The notes below the pieces were generated by a model. It worked only from the letters and a program-made list of their open reading frames with translations, made no database searches and was not told where the DNA came from. DNA of 64,000 nt from Pontibacter flavimaris (GTDB lineage: Bacteria > Bacteroidota > Bacteroidia > Cytophagales > Hymenobacteraceae). Position numbers and translations under genes: made by a program. This document shows positions 16,186 to 25,416 of this stretch, in pieces. Location of the stretch: NCBI RefSeq assembly GCF_001907195.1, contig NZ_LVWA01000002.1, positions 487,523 through 551,522 of the forward strand, written 5' to 3'. The first letter of the stretch is position 1, and every line of letters starts with the position of its first letter.

Positions 16186-19100
16186 ATGGCAGAAGAAAAA
16201 ACAAGGAGGCTTAAACAGGTTGCGACTACTTTAAACATTGGTACATCCACGATTGTGGATTACCTCTCTGCTAAAGGGTTTGAGGTGGAAAACAAGCCAA
16301 CCACCAAGATCACGGCAGAGCAGTTCAATATGCTGGCTAAGGAGTTCGCCGCGTCTATGCAAGAAAAGCAGGAGGCGGATGAGATCTATATTGGCAAAAA
16401 GCCGCAGAGCAACCAGGTGATAGAGTCGGAGCCTGCCCACGAGCCAAGGAAGGCAAGTGAGCCAGAGGAGGAGATCCTGATTAAGAACGCGAAGAAGCCA
16501 GAGGCCCCTGCGGCGCCTAAAAAAGAGGAGCCGGCCGCAGAGCCTGCCGCTAAGTTGCCGGGCATTAAAGTGCTGGGCAAAATTGAGCTGGATGCCAAAG
16601 GCAGGCCAGTAGCCAAGCAGCCGGAGCCAAAACCGGAGGCGCCAAAAGCAGAAGAGAAGCCAACTCCGCCTCCGGCTCCTGCCCCAGCCCCGGCACCGGA
16701 GGCTCCTAAGGCAGAAGCGCCTGCACAGCCGGCCAAGCCGGTGGAGACACCAAAGGCCGAGGAGCCGGCCAAACAGCCGGAAGCCCCTGCTGCACCAGCC
16801 GCGAAAGCACCTGAGGCGCCTGCCACGCCTCAGCAGCCGGAAGCGCCTAAGCAGCAAGAGCAGCCTGCCACGCCTGCCGCCGCGCAACCGGCCGCACCAG
16901 CACCAAAAGAGCCTGCCGCAGAGAAGGAGCCACAGCAACCGGCCGCACCTGCAGAGGCAAACAAAGGCACAGAAACAAAAGAAGACATAGAAACGATTAC
17001 AGCAAAAGCAGACCAGCTAAAAGGTCTTACTGTACTTGGCAAAATCGAGCTGCCAGTAGAGTCGCGCAGAAAAGGCGCCAAGCCCGTTGCCTCGTCCGAC
17101 GACCGCAAGGGTAAAAAGAAGAAGCGCAAGCGCATTATGGTGGCTACAGAAGGTGGCCAGCCGGCAGCCGGAGGCCAGCAGGGCCCAGGACAGGGCCAGA
17201 ACCGCCCTATAACGCCGGCCCAGCAGCATGGTGGCCGGCCGGACCGCGGTCCTCGCCCAGGCGGAGGCCCAGGCAAACCGGGCAAAGGCAGACCAGTACG
17301 GGCTGAGAAAACCGAGGTTACGGACAAGGAAATCCAGGAGCAGATCAAGGCAACGCTCGCCAAGCTGAGTGGTGGCAAGGGAGCCAGTGGCAACCGCGCC
17401 AAGTACCGCCGCGAGAAGCGCTCAGCCATCGCTGATGCGACTGAAGAACGCCGCATGATGGAGGCCGCAGAGTCGAAGACACTGCGCGTAACGGAGTTTG
17501 TGTCGGCAAACGACCTGGCGGCCCTGATGGACGTAAGTGTGAACGACGTGATCAAGGTGTGTATGCAACTGGGCATGTTCGTGTCCATCAACCAGCGCCT
17601 GGATGCGGAGGCCATCACCATTATTGCGGATGAATTCGGTTACAACGTTGATTTCATCACATCCGAAGAAGAGCAAGGCCTGGAGGACATTGTAGAGGAG
17701 AATGAGGAGGACCTGGAAGAGCGTGCCCCGGTGGTGACTATCATGGGTCACGTGGACCACGGTAAGACATCCCTGCTCGACTACATCCGCCGCGCCAACG
17801 TGACAGCCGGTGAAGCCGGTGGTATCACACAGCACATTGGTGCCTACAAGGTGAAGACAGAGAGCGGACGAACCATCACGTTCCTGGATACGCCTGGTCA
17901 CGAGGCCTTTACGGCGATGCGTGCCCGTGGCGCCAAGGTAACGGACGTCGTTATCATTGTGGTAGCTGCCGACGACTCGGTGATGCCGCAGACCAAAGAG
18001 GCAATCAACCATGCTCAGGCAGCCGGTGCGCCGATCATCATCGCCCTGAACAAGATAGACAAGCCGACCGCCAACCCGGACAAGGTGCGTGAAGAACTCG
18101 CCCAGATGAACATCCTGGTGGAAGAATGGGGCGGCAAGTACCAGTCGCAGGAGGTTTCTGCCAAAACAGGACTCGGTATAGCAGACCTGCTGGAGAAAGT
18201 ATTGCTGGAGGCCGAATTGCTGGAGCTTAAGGCGAACCCTGAACGCCAGGCTATCGGTACGGTGATTGAGGCGTCGCTGGACAAAGGCCGCGGGTATGTA
18301 GCCACTGTGCTGGTACAGACCGGTACCCTGCAGATTGGCGACGTGGTGCTGGCCGGCTCTCACTTCGGTAGAGTAAAAGCCATGACCGACCACCGCGGCA
18401 AGAAAATGAAAGAGGCAGGCCCATCTACCCCGATACAGTTGCTGGGTCTGGACGGAGCGCCGCAGGCCGGCGATAAGTTCGTGGTGATGGATTCTGAGCG
18501 TGAAGCCAGAGAGATCGCTTCTAACAGATCGCAGGTGCAGCGTGAGCAGAGCCTTCGTACACGCAAGCACATTACCCTGGATGAGATCGGTCGTCGTTTG
18601 GCAATCGGTACGTTTAAGGAGCTGAACGTGATCGTGAAAGGTGACGTGGACGGCTCGGTGGAAGCCCTGTCTGACTCGTTGCTGAAGCTTTCTACCAACG
18701 AGGTGCAGGTGAACATCATCGGCAAGGGCGTAGGTGCCATCTCTGAGTCTGACGTGCTGCTTGCCTCGGCCTCTGATGCGATCATCATCGGCTTCCAGGT
18801 TCGTCCGTCGCTGAACGCGCGCAGGCTGGCAGAACAGGAGCAGATCGACGTGCGCCTGTACTCCATCATCTACGACGCGATAAACGAGGTGAAGGACGCC
18901 ATGGAAGGCATGCTTGCCCCAACGCTGAAGGAAGAGATCGTGGGTAACGCGGAAGTGCGCGACGTGTTCAAGATCAGCAAGGTGGGTACTATTGCCGGCT
19001 GTATGGTGACGGATGGCTCTATCCAACGTAACTCCAAAGTACGCCTGGTACGCGACGGTATTGTGGTGCTGGACGGCGAGATACTTGCCCTGAAACGCTT

Positions 19101-19227
19101 CAAGGACGACGTGGCTGAGGTAAGACAAGGCTACGAGTGCGGTATCAGCCTGAAAGGCTACAACGACATCCAGGAGGGCGACATTATTGAGGCCTACGTG
19201 GAGAAAGAAGTAAAACGCACGCTGTAA
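16186..19227 (+). CDS. infB: Translation initiation factor IF-2
   Basis: 1013 residues. The N-domain starts with the helical IF2_N element ([21 protein letters not shown]). A low-complexity linker rich in Pro, Ala, Glu and Lys covers about residues 100-310, followed by a basic Gly-rich stretch to about 400. The GTPase domain has G1 GHVDHGKT from residue 521, G3 DTPGHE near 568 and G4 NKID near 622. Domains II-IV follow and end with [22 protein letters not shown]-2 places initiator tRNA on the 30S subunit. No exact AAGTATA/TATACTT motif occurs in 3 kb, unlike most of the window. Confidence 0.97.
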   Translation: MAEEKTRRLKQVATTLNIGTSTIVDYLSAKGFEVENKPTTKITAEQFNMLAKEFAASMQEKQEADEIYIGKKPQSNQVIESEPAHEPRKASEPEEEILIKNAKKPEAPAAPKKEEPAAEPAAKLPGIKVLGKIELDAKGRPVAKQPEPKPEAPKAEEKPTPPPAPAPAPAPEAPKAEAPAQPAKPVETPKAEEPAKQPEAPAAPAAKAPEAPATPQQPEAPKQQEQPATPAAAQPAAPAPKEPAAEKEPQQPAAPAEANKGTETKEDIETITAKADQLKGLTVLGKIELPVESRRKGAKPVASSDDRKGKKKKRKRIMVATEGGQPAAGGQQGPGQGQNRPITPAQQHGGRPDRGPRPGGGPGKPGKGRPVRAEKTEVTDKEIQEQIKATLAKLSGGKGASGNRAKYRREKRSAIADATEERRMMEAAESKTLRVTEFVSANDLAALMDVSVNDVIKVCMQLGMFVSINQRLDAEAITIIADEFGYNVDFITSEEEQGLEDIVEENEEDLEERAPVVTIMGHVDHGKTSLLDYIRRANVTAGEAGGITQHIGAYKVKTESGRTITFLDTPGHEAFTAMRARGAKVTDVVIIVVAADDSVMPQTKEAINHAQAAGAPIIIALNKIDKPTANPDKVREELAQMNILVEEWGGKYQSQEVSAKTGLGIADLLEKVLLEAELLELKANPERQAIGTVIEASLDKGRGYVATVLVQTGTLQIGDVVLAGSHFGRVKAMTDHRGKKMKEAGPSTPIQLLGLDGAPQAGDKFVVMDSEREAREIASNRSQVQREQSLRTRKHITLDEIGRRLAIGTFKELNVIVKGDVDGSVEALSDSLLKLSTNEVQVNIIGKGVGAISESDVLLASASDAIIIGFQVRPSLNARRLAEQEQIDVRLYSIIYDAINEVKDAMEGMLAPTLKEEIVGNAEVRDVFKISKVGTIAGCMVTDGSIQRNSKVRLVRDGIVVLDGEILALKRFKDDVAEVRQGYECGISLKGYNDIQEGDIIEAYVEKEVKRTL

Positions 19228-19252
19228 CTTCAGCGGGAAGTATAAATCAGGG

Positions 19253-19290
19253 ACAGCCCCGGTAGCCACCAGCCGCCGGGGCTGTTTCGT
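19253..19290 (+). terminator. Intrinsic terminator of the rimP-nusA-infB operon
   Basis: ACAGCCCCGG (19253-19262) pairs perfectly with 19276-19285, followed by TTCGTTTTAT. It starts 25 bases after the infB stop. An AAGTATA copy sits just before it (19238-19244). Confidence 0.85.
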
Positions 19291-19329
19291 TTTATACCTA
19301 CTCCCGCCATACTTTATACTTTGGCTATA

Positions 19330-19600
19330 CTTTTATACTTGCTGATTTGTACTTCATAGCTCCTGCTGGCGCAAGCTGAAAGTCCCGGAGCATTTCGGGG
19401 CGTCCGCTTGTGCCTTATACTTTATACTTCAGTTTATACTTGCATAGCCGCCGCTTCCGCCCGCTTAAACCAAGCTATACTTTCAAACTCCCGTTCATCC
19501 TCCAGCCCCACTTACCTAAAGCTTCATCTCTGGTTTTGGCGCTCTCAAGCCCGAAAGGCTGGGGGTAGGTTCGATAGGTGCAGCTCCACAACCAGGCAAG
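19330..19600. repeat. Dispersed non-coding palindromic mosaic, copy 2
   Basis: A shorter copy in the same orientation as the one at 44640-45400. Shared parts are CTGCTGGCGCAAG...CGTCCGCTTGTGCC (here split by an insertion), a GCCGCCGCTTCC segment, AAGCTATACTTTC, CCCGTTCATCCTCCAGCC, GCGCTCTCAAGCCCGAAAGG and AGGTTCGATAG. It holds many TATACTT copies (seven between 19310 and 19440). No reading frame is shared among copies. Confidence 0.75.
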
Positions 19601-19711
19601 TATAAAAACGCCTAATTCTTGCTATCGCGTTCCGCCCTATTTTATACTTGCCGCTGCATTCAGTCTAGCTGTAAAGTATAAAGTACCGAGCAGGAAGTAT
19701 ATAAAAACGAA

Positions 19712-19737
19712 AGGGCTGCCCCTGATGGAACAGCCCT
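19712..19737 (-). terminator. Intrinsic terminator of the small basic protein gene
   Basis: AGGGCTG (19712-19718) pairs with CAGCCCT (19731-19737). On the minus strand it is followed by a T-rich run, 37 bases after the stop of the gene at 19774. Confidence 0.65.
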
Positions 19738-19773
19738 GTATGCTATACTTACGTTGTATGTTCTCCTGAAATG

Positions 19774-20124
19774 CTAGTTGCTCGGTCCTTTAAGCAGGCC
19801 CATGCGCTTTAACCTGCCGCGGTCGCGCTTGCGCTTTTTCATCATCTTCTCTTCCTTCTTCAGGATTTCCTTCATGCGCTTGCTGTTGGCAATCCTCCTT
19901 TTGGCAAAGCTGGACCTTGTATCACCCTCATACGTGTTGTAGCGGGCGTCCAGCCCTTCGGCCCGGCGGCCTACGGCATCTACAGAAGCGGCTCTGGTCT
20001 CAGCCTTGGCAGTACCCCAGTAGGCATCCTTGCCACTCTCACTGCTCAGCGAGGACTGGGCTTTGGCCTCTGAGAAACAAAGTACAATTCCAAGAGAAAA
20101 CAACAACAGAAATAGTCTTTTCAT
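19774..20124 (-). CDS. Small secreted basic protein, unknown function
   Basis: 116 residues. A clear Sec signal (MKRLFLLLFSLGIVLCF, cleavage likely after AKA near residue 22) is followed by a polar segment and a strongly basic C-terminal half rich in Lys and Arg (MKEILKKEEKMMKKRKRDRGRLKRMG). No domain is recognised. The charge suggests binding to nucleic acid, lipopolysaccharide or peptidoglycan outside the cytoplasm, but this is inference. It has its own terminator, supporting a real gene. The start ATG at 20124 gives a standard signal peptide. Confidence 0.7.
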   Translation of the reverse strand: MKRLFLLLFSLGIVLCFSEAKAQSSLSSESGKDAYWGTAKAETRAASVDAVGRRAEGLDARYNTYEGDTRSSFAKRRIANSKRMKEILKKEEKMMKKRKRDRGRLKRMGLLKGPSN

Positions 20125-20216
20125 AACAGCTTGTTAACGTTTCATGTATACAACGCAAACAGGTGCTAAAAGTATACATTTTTTGCTAAACGCAAAGCGG
20201 CGATAGAAAATTCCTG

Positions 20217-21275
20217 CTATTTAAATTTGTACGATATCCCTATGCCCAGGGTCTGCTTCACCTGCAGGCGGGGGCCCCTACCGTCCGTCTTGTCATCGCC
20301 GGAGCGATCCACATCAATCTTCACGTCGTCGTCATAGATCATGTGGGCGAAGAAGCTTGCCGACACCACTTTGTTCACTTTAAAGTTGATGACGTTCTCC
20401 CAGTTCAGGTCCACGTTCTCCGGCTCGCGCAGGTAATTGGAGAAAAGGTCGAGCTTCGACTGCAGGTTGATGTTCTTGAACACCTCCTTTTTGTAGCGCA
20501 CGTTCACGTAGCCCCCAAACTCCCGGCGCAGGTAACTCCCCGTGCCAGGAATCCTGTTCCCCTCGGCATCCTTCCGGGCGGCTTCCACGCCAAAGGCGCC
20601 CTTGTCGGCCAGCATCTGGTTGGCTACGACAGTGAACTTGCCCGTAAACGGAGAGATAAACACCGACAGCCGCTCGTTTGGCTTGTAGTCCATACCCAGC
20701 GAGGCAAGTATGGACGCCGGAGCAAAGAAGTTAGAGCGCAGGGTGTCGCGGGTGATGGTATAGGTGGGGGTGAGCTGCGTTTTCAGGTTCATCTGCGCCG
20801 TGTAGAACCAGCGCTTGGAGGCGCGGTAGCCATACTTCAGGTTCAGCTCCAGCTTGTCATCGCTCTTCTGCACACGCTTGCCCTCCAGCTTCACCAGGCC
20901 ATAGGTCAGGTCCAGCGAGTTGTTCCAGGTACTTTTTCCCTGCTCGTAGTTAGCGTACAGGTTGGCATTACCCAACACCGACACCGTGTTCTGCCCGCCA
21001 GCCGCCCAGTTGGAAAGGCTCACCTGGCTGAAGTTCACGGTCCCCATCCCCCCGAAATCCCAGAGGTTAACCGCTGCGGCGACAGGCAATTTGGCAATGG
21101 GGCGCTTGGCAACGGGGGGTATGGCGGGAAGCGTTGTGTTGGCGGGAAACAGGAGCACAGGCCGTTTGAGGGCAGGGGGCACAAGGGCTGGTTGCTGTGC
21201 CGCGGCGCTCAGGAAGGAGAAGGCAAGGACAAGGGTAAGAAGAACTGTGAAAAGTCGGTGGGAATGAAAGCGCAT
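20217..21275 (-). CDS. DUF3078 domain outer-membrane protein
   Basis: 352 residues. The signal peptide is followed by a Pro-rich linker (residues about 28-68), then the typical start of DUF3078 proteins, NLWDFGGMGTVNFSQVSLSNWAAGGQNTVS. The remaining chain is a run of amphipathic strands (LELNLKYGYRAS, YVNVRYKKEVF, INFKVNKVVSASFFAHMIYDDDV) ending in LGIGISYKFK, which fits an outer-membrane beta-barrel. The function is unknown; these proteins are frequent in Bacteroidota. It is divergent from the enoyl-CoA hydratase gene. No exact AAGTATA motif lies inside. Confidence 0.85.
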   Translation of the reverse strand: MRFHSHRLFTVLLTLVLAFSFLSAAAQQPALVPPALKRPVLLFPANTTLPAIPPVAKRPIAKLPVAAAVNLWDFGGMGTVNFSQVSLSNWAAGGQNTVSVLGNANLYANYEQGKSTWNNSLDLTYGLVKLEGKRVQKSDDKLELNLKYGYRASKRWFYTAQMNLKTQLTPTYTITRDTLRSNFFAPASILASLGMDYKPNERLSVFISPFTGKFTVVANQMLADKGAFGVEAARKDAEGNRIPGTGSYLRREFGGYVNVRYKKEVFKNINLQSKLDLFSNYLREPENVDLNWENVINFKVNKVVSASFFAHMIYDDDVKIDVDRSGDDKTDGRGPRLQVKQTLGIGISYKFK

Positions 21276-21407
21276 GGTAGATAACTATACTTAATCCGAT
21301 TTGTTAGAAGAAGCGGAGCAAGTATAAACAAGGAGGCTATTCCCCCTGCACTTTCGTCCGCTTGCGGGCGGCAAGCGCCCCGGCTGTTCCGGATTGAACT
21401 AAATCCT

Positions 21408-21415
21408 TATATTTG
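21408..21415 (+). promoter_or_regulatory. Candidate -7 box for the enoyl-CoA hydratase operon
   Basis: TATATTTG is a perfect TAnnTTTG match, 43 bases before the ATG at 21459. No TTTG is found at the -33 distance, so confidence is moderate. Confidence 0.45.
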
Positions 21416-21458
21416 TGACAAAGAAAATAGATTCTGACAAGAATTGAAACCTAGAACT

Positions 21459-22241
21459 ATGGCAATATACGAAAACCTGCTGCTCGACCAGCAAAACGGC
21501 ATCCTGTTCATTACCATTAACCGCGCCGACAAACTGAACGCGCTGAACATTGAGACCATCCGGGAGATTAGGAACGCGATGCAGCAGGTGTACGACGATG
21601 CCACCATAAAAGGGGCCATTATCACTGGTGCAGGGCCAAAGGCTTTTGTGGCTGGCGCCGACATTACCGAGATAGCCGAGCTGAGCGAGGTGACGGCCCG
21701 CAGCTTTGCCGAGCGCGGCCAGGATGTGTTCGCCATGATCGAGCGCAGCAACAAGCCCGTGATTGCCGCGGTAAACGGCTTTGCCCTGGGCGGAGGCTGC
21801 GAACTGGCCATGGCCTGCCACCTGCGCGTGGCTTCAGAAAACGCGCGCTTCGGCCAGCCGGAGGTGAACCTGGGCCTGATACCGGGCTATGGCGGCACGC
21901 AGCGCCTGACGCAGCTGGTGGGCAAAGGCAAGGCCATGGAACTGATGATGACCGCTGACATGGTGAACGCACAGGACGCGCTGCAGCTTGGCCTGGTAAA
22001 CCACGTGGTGCCACAGGAGCAACTGCTGGGCAAGTGCGTGGAGATCATGGAGAAGATCATGAGCAAGGCGCCGCTGGCCGTTGGGCTGGTGATAGAGTGC
22101 GTGAACGCCGTCTACACGAAAGACGAGGATGGTTACCAGACGGAGGCCAACGCCTTTGCCCGCTGCTGCACCTCCGAGGACTTTGTGGAGGGCACCAGCG
22201 CCTTCATAGAGAAGCGCAAGGCCGACTTCACCGGAAACTAA
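21459..22241 (+). CDS. Enoyl-CoA hydratase (crotonase family)
   Basis: 260 residues from the ATG at 21459; a TTG at 21444 would add five unlikely residues. It hydrates trans-2-enoyl-CoA in fatty-acid beta-oxidation or related pathways. The crotonase oxyanion-hole motifs GADITE and ALGGGCELAMA are present, with both catalytic glutamates: E115 (GGCE) and E135 (GQPEVNLGLIPG), spaced 20 residues as in classic crotonases. A dehydratase for another acyl-CoA remains possible. Thirty-seven bases downstream begins the flippase gene, so they may be cotranscribed despite different roles. Confidence 0.93.
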   Translation: MAIYENLLLDQQNGILFITINRADKLNALNIETIREIRNAMQQVYDDATIKGAIITGAGPKAFVAGADITEIAELSEVTARSFAERGQDVFAMIERSNKPVIAAVNGFALGGGCELAMACHLRVASENARFGQPEVNLGLIPGYGGTQRLTQLVGKGKAMELMMTADMVNAQDALQLGLVNHVVPQEQLLGKCVEIMEKIMSKAPLAVGLVIECVNAVYTKDEDGYQTEANAFARCCTSEDFVEGTSAFIEKRKADFTGN

Positions 22242-22278
22242 GTATAAAAACAACCTCCCCGACCCCGAAACAGAACGC

Positions 22279-23775
22279 ATGAGTATAGCCAAGAAATTGG
22301 TCGGGCAAACTGCTGCCTACGGTTTAAGCAGTATTGTGGGCCGAGCGCTGAATTACCTGCTCGTGCCGGTGTATACCGCCGTTTTCCTGCCGGCGGAGTA
22401 TGGCGTGGTGTCGTACCTGTACGCCTTCGTGGGCTTCTTCAACATACTTTATACCTATGGTATGGAGACGGCCTTCTTCCGGTTTGCTAACAAGCCGGGG
22501 GCCGACCAGCGCAGGCTCTACAACCAGGTGCTCAGCCTCATCATTGGTTCCAGCACCTTGTTTTCGGTCCTGCTTATACTTGCCTCCGGGGCCATCGCCG
22601 ATTATAAGGATTACTCGCCGCAGGAGCAGAACTACGTTATCTGGCTGGCAATCATACTTGCCATCGATGCCATCGCGGCCATACCCTTTGCCTGGCTCCG
22701 GCTGCAGAACAAGGCCGTGAAATTCGCCTCCATCAAACTGGCCAACATACTGATCACGGTGGGCGCCAACCTGTTCTTTCTGGTTGTGTGCCGCAGCATT
22801 TACGAGGGGGAGTACCTGCAGGAGCTACGGCCGCTGGTGTCGTATATCTACAACCCGGACCTGGGGATCGGTTACATTTTCCTCATCAACTTGGTGGCCA
22901 ACGCGCTGCTCATCCCCCTGCTGTGGCGCGAGTTCAGCATCTTCCGGTTTGAGTTTAACAAAGAGCTGCTGCGCCCCATGCTCACGTATGCCTACCCGCT
23001 GCTGTTTATGGGCATGGCCGGCATGGTGAACGAGGTGATCGACCGTATACTTTTGGAGGAGTGGCTGCCGGAGGGCTTTTACCCGCAGCACAGCAACGAG
23101 GCCGTGGTGGGTATCTACAGCGCCTGCTACAAGCTCTCCATCTTCATGACGCTGGCCATACAGGCCTTCCGCTATGCCGCCGAGCCCTTCTTCTTCTCGC
23201 AGGCCCAGGACAAGAACTCCCCCCATACCTTTGCGCTCATCATGAAGTGGTTTGTGATCGTGTGCGCGTTTATCTTTCTCTTTATCTCCGCCAATCTGGA
23301 GGACTTTGCCCTGTTTTTGCGCAGCGCGGCTTACCGCGAGGGCATCATGATCGTGCCGGTGCTGCTGCTGGCCAACCTCTTTCTGGGCGTGTACTACAAC
23401 CTCTCGGTGTGGTTCAAGCTCACGGACAAGACCAAGTATGGCACCTACATCAGTTTCGGCGGCGCGGCCATCACCATACTTTTCAACCTGCTGCTGATAC
23501 CCGTTATTGGCTATATGGGCTCAGCCATCGCCACGCTTATCTGCTATACAAGTATGGCTGCGGCCAGCTATATACTTGGTAACCGCCACTACCCTATCCC
23601 CTACCCGGTAAAAACCATACTGGCTTATGTGGCGCTGGCGGCGGGGCTGGTGTGGCTGGCGTTAGGAGTAGAGATAGAGAACTGGTGGCTGCGCCACGCC
23701 TATCACCTGGGCATCTGCGCAGCCTTTCTGGTTGTCGTATGGCTGCGGGAGCGCTCCCGCCTCCTTAAAATTTAA
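22279..23775 (+). CDS. Polysaccharide flippase (Wzx-like, MOP superfamily)
   Basis: 498 residues with about 14 hydrophobic segments across the chain, as in oligosaccharide flippases. The N-terminus [29 protein letters not shown] is typical: an amphipathic helix followed by the first membrane segment. It would move lipid-linked glycan units across the inner membrane for surface polysaccharide or lipoprotein glycosylation. No glycosyltransferases are adjacent, but a sugar nucleotidyltransferase follows at 24406. Its stop overlaps the next gene (dut) in a TAATG. Three exact TATACTT copies fall in the frame (for example codons ATA-CTT). Confidence 0.88.
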   Translation: MSIAKKLVGQTAAYGLSSIVGRALNYLLVPVYTAVFLPAEYGVVSYLYAFVGFFNILYTYGMETAFFRFANKPGADQRRLYNQVLSLIIGSSTLFSVLLILASGAIADYKDYSPQEQNYVIWLAIILAIDAIAAIPFAWLRLQNKAVKFASIKLANILITVGANLFFLVVCRSIYEGEYLQELRPLVSYIYNPDLGIGYIFLINLVANALLIPLLWREFSIFRFEFNKELLRPMLTYAYPLLFMGMAGMVNEVIDRILLEEWLPEGFYPQHSNEAVVGIYSACYKLSIFMTLAIQAFRYAAEPFFFSQAQDKNSPHTFALIMKWFVIVCAFIFLFISANLEDFALFLRSAAYREGIMIVPVLLLANLFLGVYYNLSVWFKLTDKTKYGTYISFGGAAITILFNLLLIPVIGYMGSAIATLICYTSMAAASYILGNRHYPIPYPVKTILAYVALAAGLVWLALGVEIENWWLRHAYHLGICAAFLVVVWLRERSRLLKI

Positions 23776-24242
23776 TGCTAAATTTAAAGATGATGAACAA
23801 CAAGAACCTGCCGGTTAACGTCATTAACCAATCAAGGCACGATTTACCGAACTACCAAACCATACATTCCGCCGGCATGGACCTGCGGGCAAACCTGGAG
23901 GCGCCCGTTACGTTGAAGCCACTGCAGCGCGCGCTCATCCCAACAGGCCTTTTCATAGAGCTGCCGGAGGGGCACGAGGCGCAGATCCGCCCCAGAAGCG
24001 GCCTGGCCTACAAGCACGGCATCTCCATCGTGAACAGCCCGGGCACCATCGATGCCGACTACCGCGGGGAGATAAAAGTACTGCTGGTGAACCTCTCGGA
24101 TCAGGACTTTGTGGTGGAAGACGGCGAGCGCATCGCCCAGATGGTGGTGGCAACGTATGAGCGCGTGGCGTGGCAGCAGGCCGAAGCCCTCACCGACACC
24201 GAGCGCGGCGCAGGCGGCTACGGCAGCACGGGAGTGAAGTAA
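23775..24242 (+). CDS. dut: dUTP diphosphatase
   Basis: 155 residues from an ATG overlapping the flippase stop; in-frame ATGs at 23790 and 23793 are equally good starts, because conserved sequence begins near residue 10. It hydrolyses dUTP to dUMP and PPi, acting as a trimer in the cytosol. All five motifs are present in order: [36 protein letters not shown], and the C-terminal [10 protein letters not shown] that closes over the nucleotide. Length and motifs are normal. Confidence 0.96.
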   Translation: MLNLKMMNNKNLPVNVINQSRHDLPNYQTIHSAGMDLRANLEAPVTLKPLQRALIPTGLFIELPEGHEAQIRPRSGLAYKHGISIVNSPGTIDADYRGEIKVLLVNLSDQDFVVEDGERIAQMVVATYERVAWQQAEALTDTERGAGGYGSTGVK

Positions 24243-24243
24243 T

Positions 24244-24332
24244 CGTTGATCGATAATCGTTGCTCGTTAATCGCACAAAGTATAAACCCGGTTAACGAAC
24301 AACAAATAACGACCAACGAATAACGAGCAACC
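24244..24332. repeat. Inverted CGTT(A)TTCGTT-type tracts downstream of dut
   Basis: The left tract (24244-24273: TCGTTG, TCGTTGC, TCGTTAATCG units) and the right tract (24292-24332: TTAACGAACAAC, AACGACCAACGAATAACGAGC) are imperfect reverse complements separated by 18 bases holding an AAGTATAAA copy. The layout repeats that at 3573-3766 and could fold into a long loose hairpin after dut. Confidence 0.55.
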
Positions 24333-24405
24333 AGTACCGAAAACCTAATAACTGCAGCAAAGAGCTGTAGGCTCAACATAAAACCTAGATATACAAAAAA
24401 CAGCT

Positions 24406-25413
24406 ATGAGGATTATTATACCGATGGCCGGAATGGGCAAGCGCATGCGCCCCCACACACTTACAGTTCCCAAACCCCTTATCCCCATCGCGGGCAAGCC
24501 GATTGTGCAGCGCCTGGTGGAGGACATCGCCAAAGTATGCCACGAGCCGATTGAGGAGGTGGCCTTCATTATCGGGCACTTCGGAGAGGAAGTGGAGAAC
24601 GACCTGAGGGAGATCGCCACAAAGATCGGCGCCAAAGGCACTATTGTGTACCAGGAGGAAGCCCTGGGTACGGCACACGCCATACTTTGCGCGAAGGACT
24701 CGCTGGAAGGTAAGGTGGTGGTGGCGTTTGCCGACACGCTTTTCAAAGCCGATTTTCAGTTAGACACCAATGCTGACGGAACCATCTGGGTGCAGCGCGT
24801 GGAGGACCCGCGCCCATTCGGGGTGATCAAGCTCAACGAGAACAATGAGATCACCGACTTTGTGGAGAAGCCGGAGCACTTTGTATCCGACCTGGCCATT
24901 ATCGGCATCTACTACTTCCGCGACGGCGCCTACCTGCGCGACGAGCTGCAGTACCTGCTCGACAACGACATCAAGGACAAAGGCGAGTTCCAGCTCACCA
25001 ACGCCCTGGAGAACATGAAGAACAAGGGCACCCGGTTTATACCTGCCGTTATCTCGGAGTGGCTCGATTGCGGAAATAAAAACGCAACTGTTTATACTAA
25101 CCAACGCTATTTAGAGTATATAAAGGATGAGGAAGGCCTGGTGGCCTCGTCGGCGAAGCTGGAGAACGCAGTGATTATCCCGCCTGTATACATTGGCGAA
25201 AACGCGCAGATCACCAACTCAGTGGTGGGCCCGCATGTTTCCATAGGCAACGGCACAAACGTAACCAACTCCGTGGTGAGCAACTCCATTATTCAGGAGA
25301 ACACCACCCTTAAAAACGGCAACGTTGCAAACTCAATGCTCGGCAACTTTGTTGTGTACGAGGGGCGTCCGTCTGACCTCAGCCTCGGCGACTACAACAC
25401 ACTTGCGGAGTAA
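24406..25413 (+). CDS. Sugar-phosphate nucleotidyltransferase with C-terminal beta-helix
   Basis: 335 residues. Residues 1-240 form the nucleotidyltransferase domain: IIPMAGMGKRMRPHTLTVPKPLIPIAGKPI carries the activated-sugar signature with the Gly-rich loop and its Arg and Lys, then EEALGTAHAI, VVVAFADTLF and the acceptor-side EKPEHF and EWLDCGNK. Residues 250-325 are hexapeptide repeats of a left-handed beta-helix (VYIGENAQITNSVVGPHVSIGNGTNV). This matches glucose-1-phosphate thymidylyl/uridylyltransferase or mannose-1-phosphate guanylyltransferase-like enzymes that make NDP-sugars for surface glycans. The exact sugar is not determinable. It leads a tight gene group with the TPR and DUF4292 genes (3-base gap to the next). 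Confidence 0.9.
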   Translation: MRIIIPMAGMGKRMRPHTLTVPKPLIPIAGKPIVQRLVEDIAKVCHEPIEEVAFIIGHFGEEVENDLREIATKIGAKGTIVYQEEALGTAHAILCAKDSLEGKVVVAFADTLFKADFQLDTNADGTIWVQRVEDPRPFGVIKLNENNEITDFVEKPEHFVSDLAIIGIYYFRDGAYLRDELQYLLDNDIKDKGEFQLTNALENMKNKGTRFIPAVISEWLDCGNKNATVYTNQRYLEYIKDEEGLVASSAKLENAVIIPPVYIGENAQITNSVVGPHVSIGNGTNVTNSVVSNSIIQENTTLKNGNVANSMLGNFVVYEGRPSDLSLGDYNTLAE

Positions 25414-25416
25414 CAC

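Noticed and set aside
16480..17300. Horizontal transfer or repeat expansion in the Pro/Ala/Lys-rich part of infB
   Set aside because: A low-complexity linker in this place is normal for long bacterial IF-2 proteins.
17422..19269. 615-residue minus-strand open frame opposite infB
   Set aside because: It is the complement of a certain gene with strong third-position GC bias; its translation is rich in His, Val and Leu with no domain or signal, and it has no promoter or own terminator.
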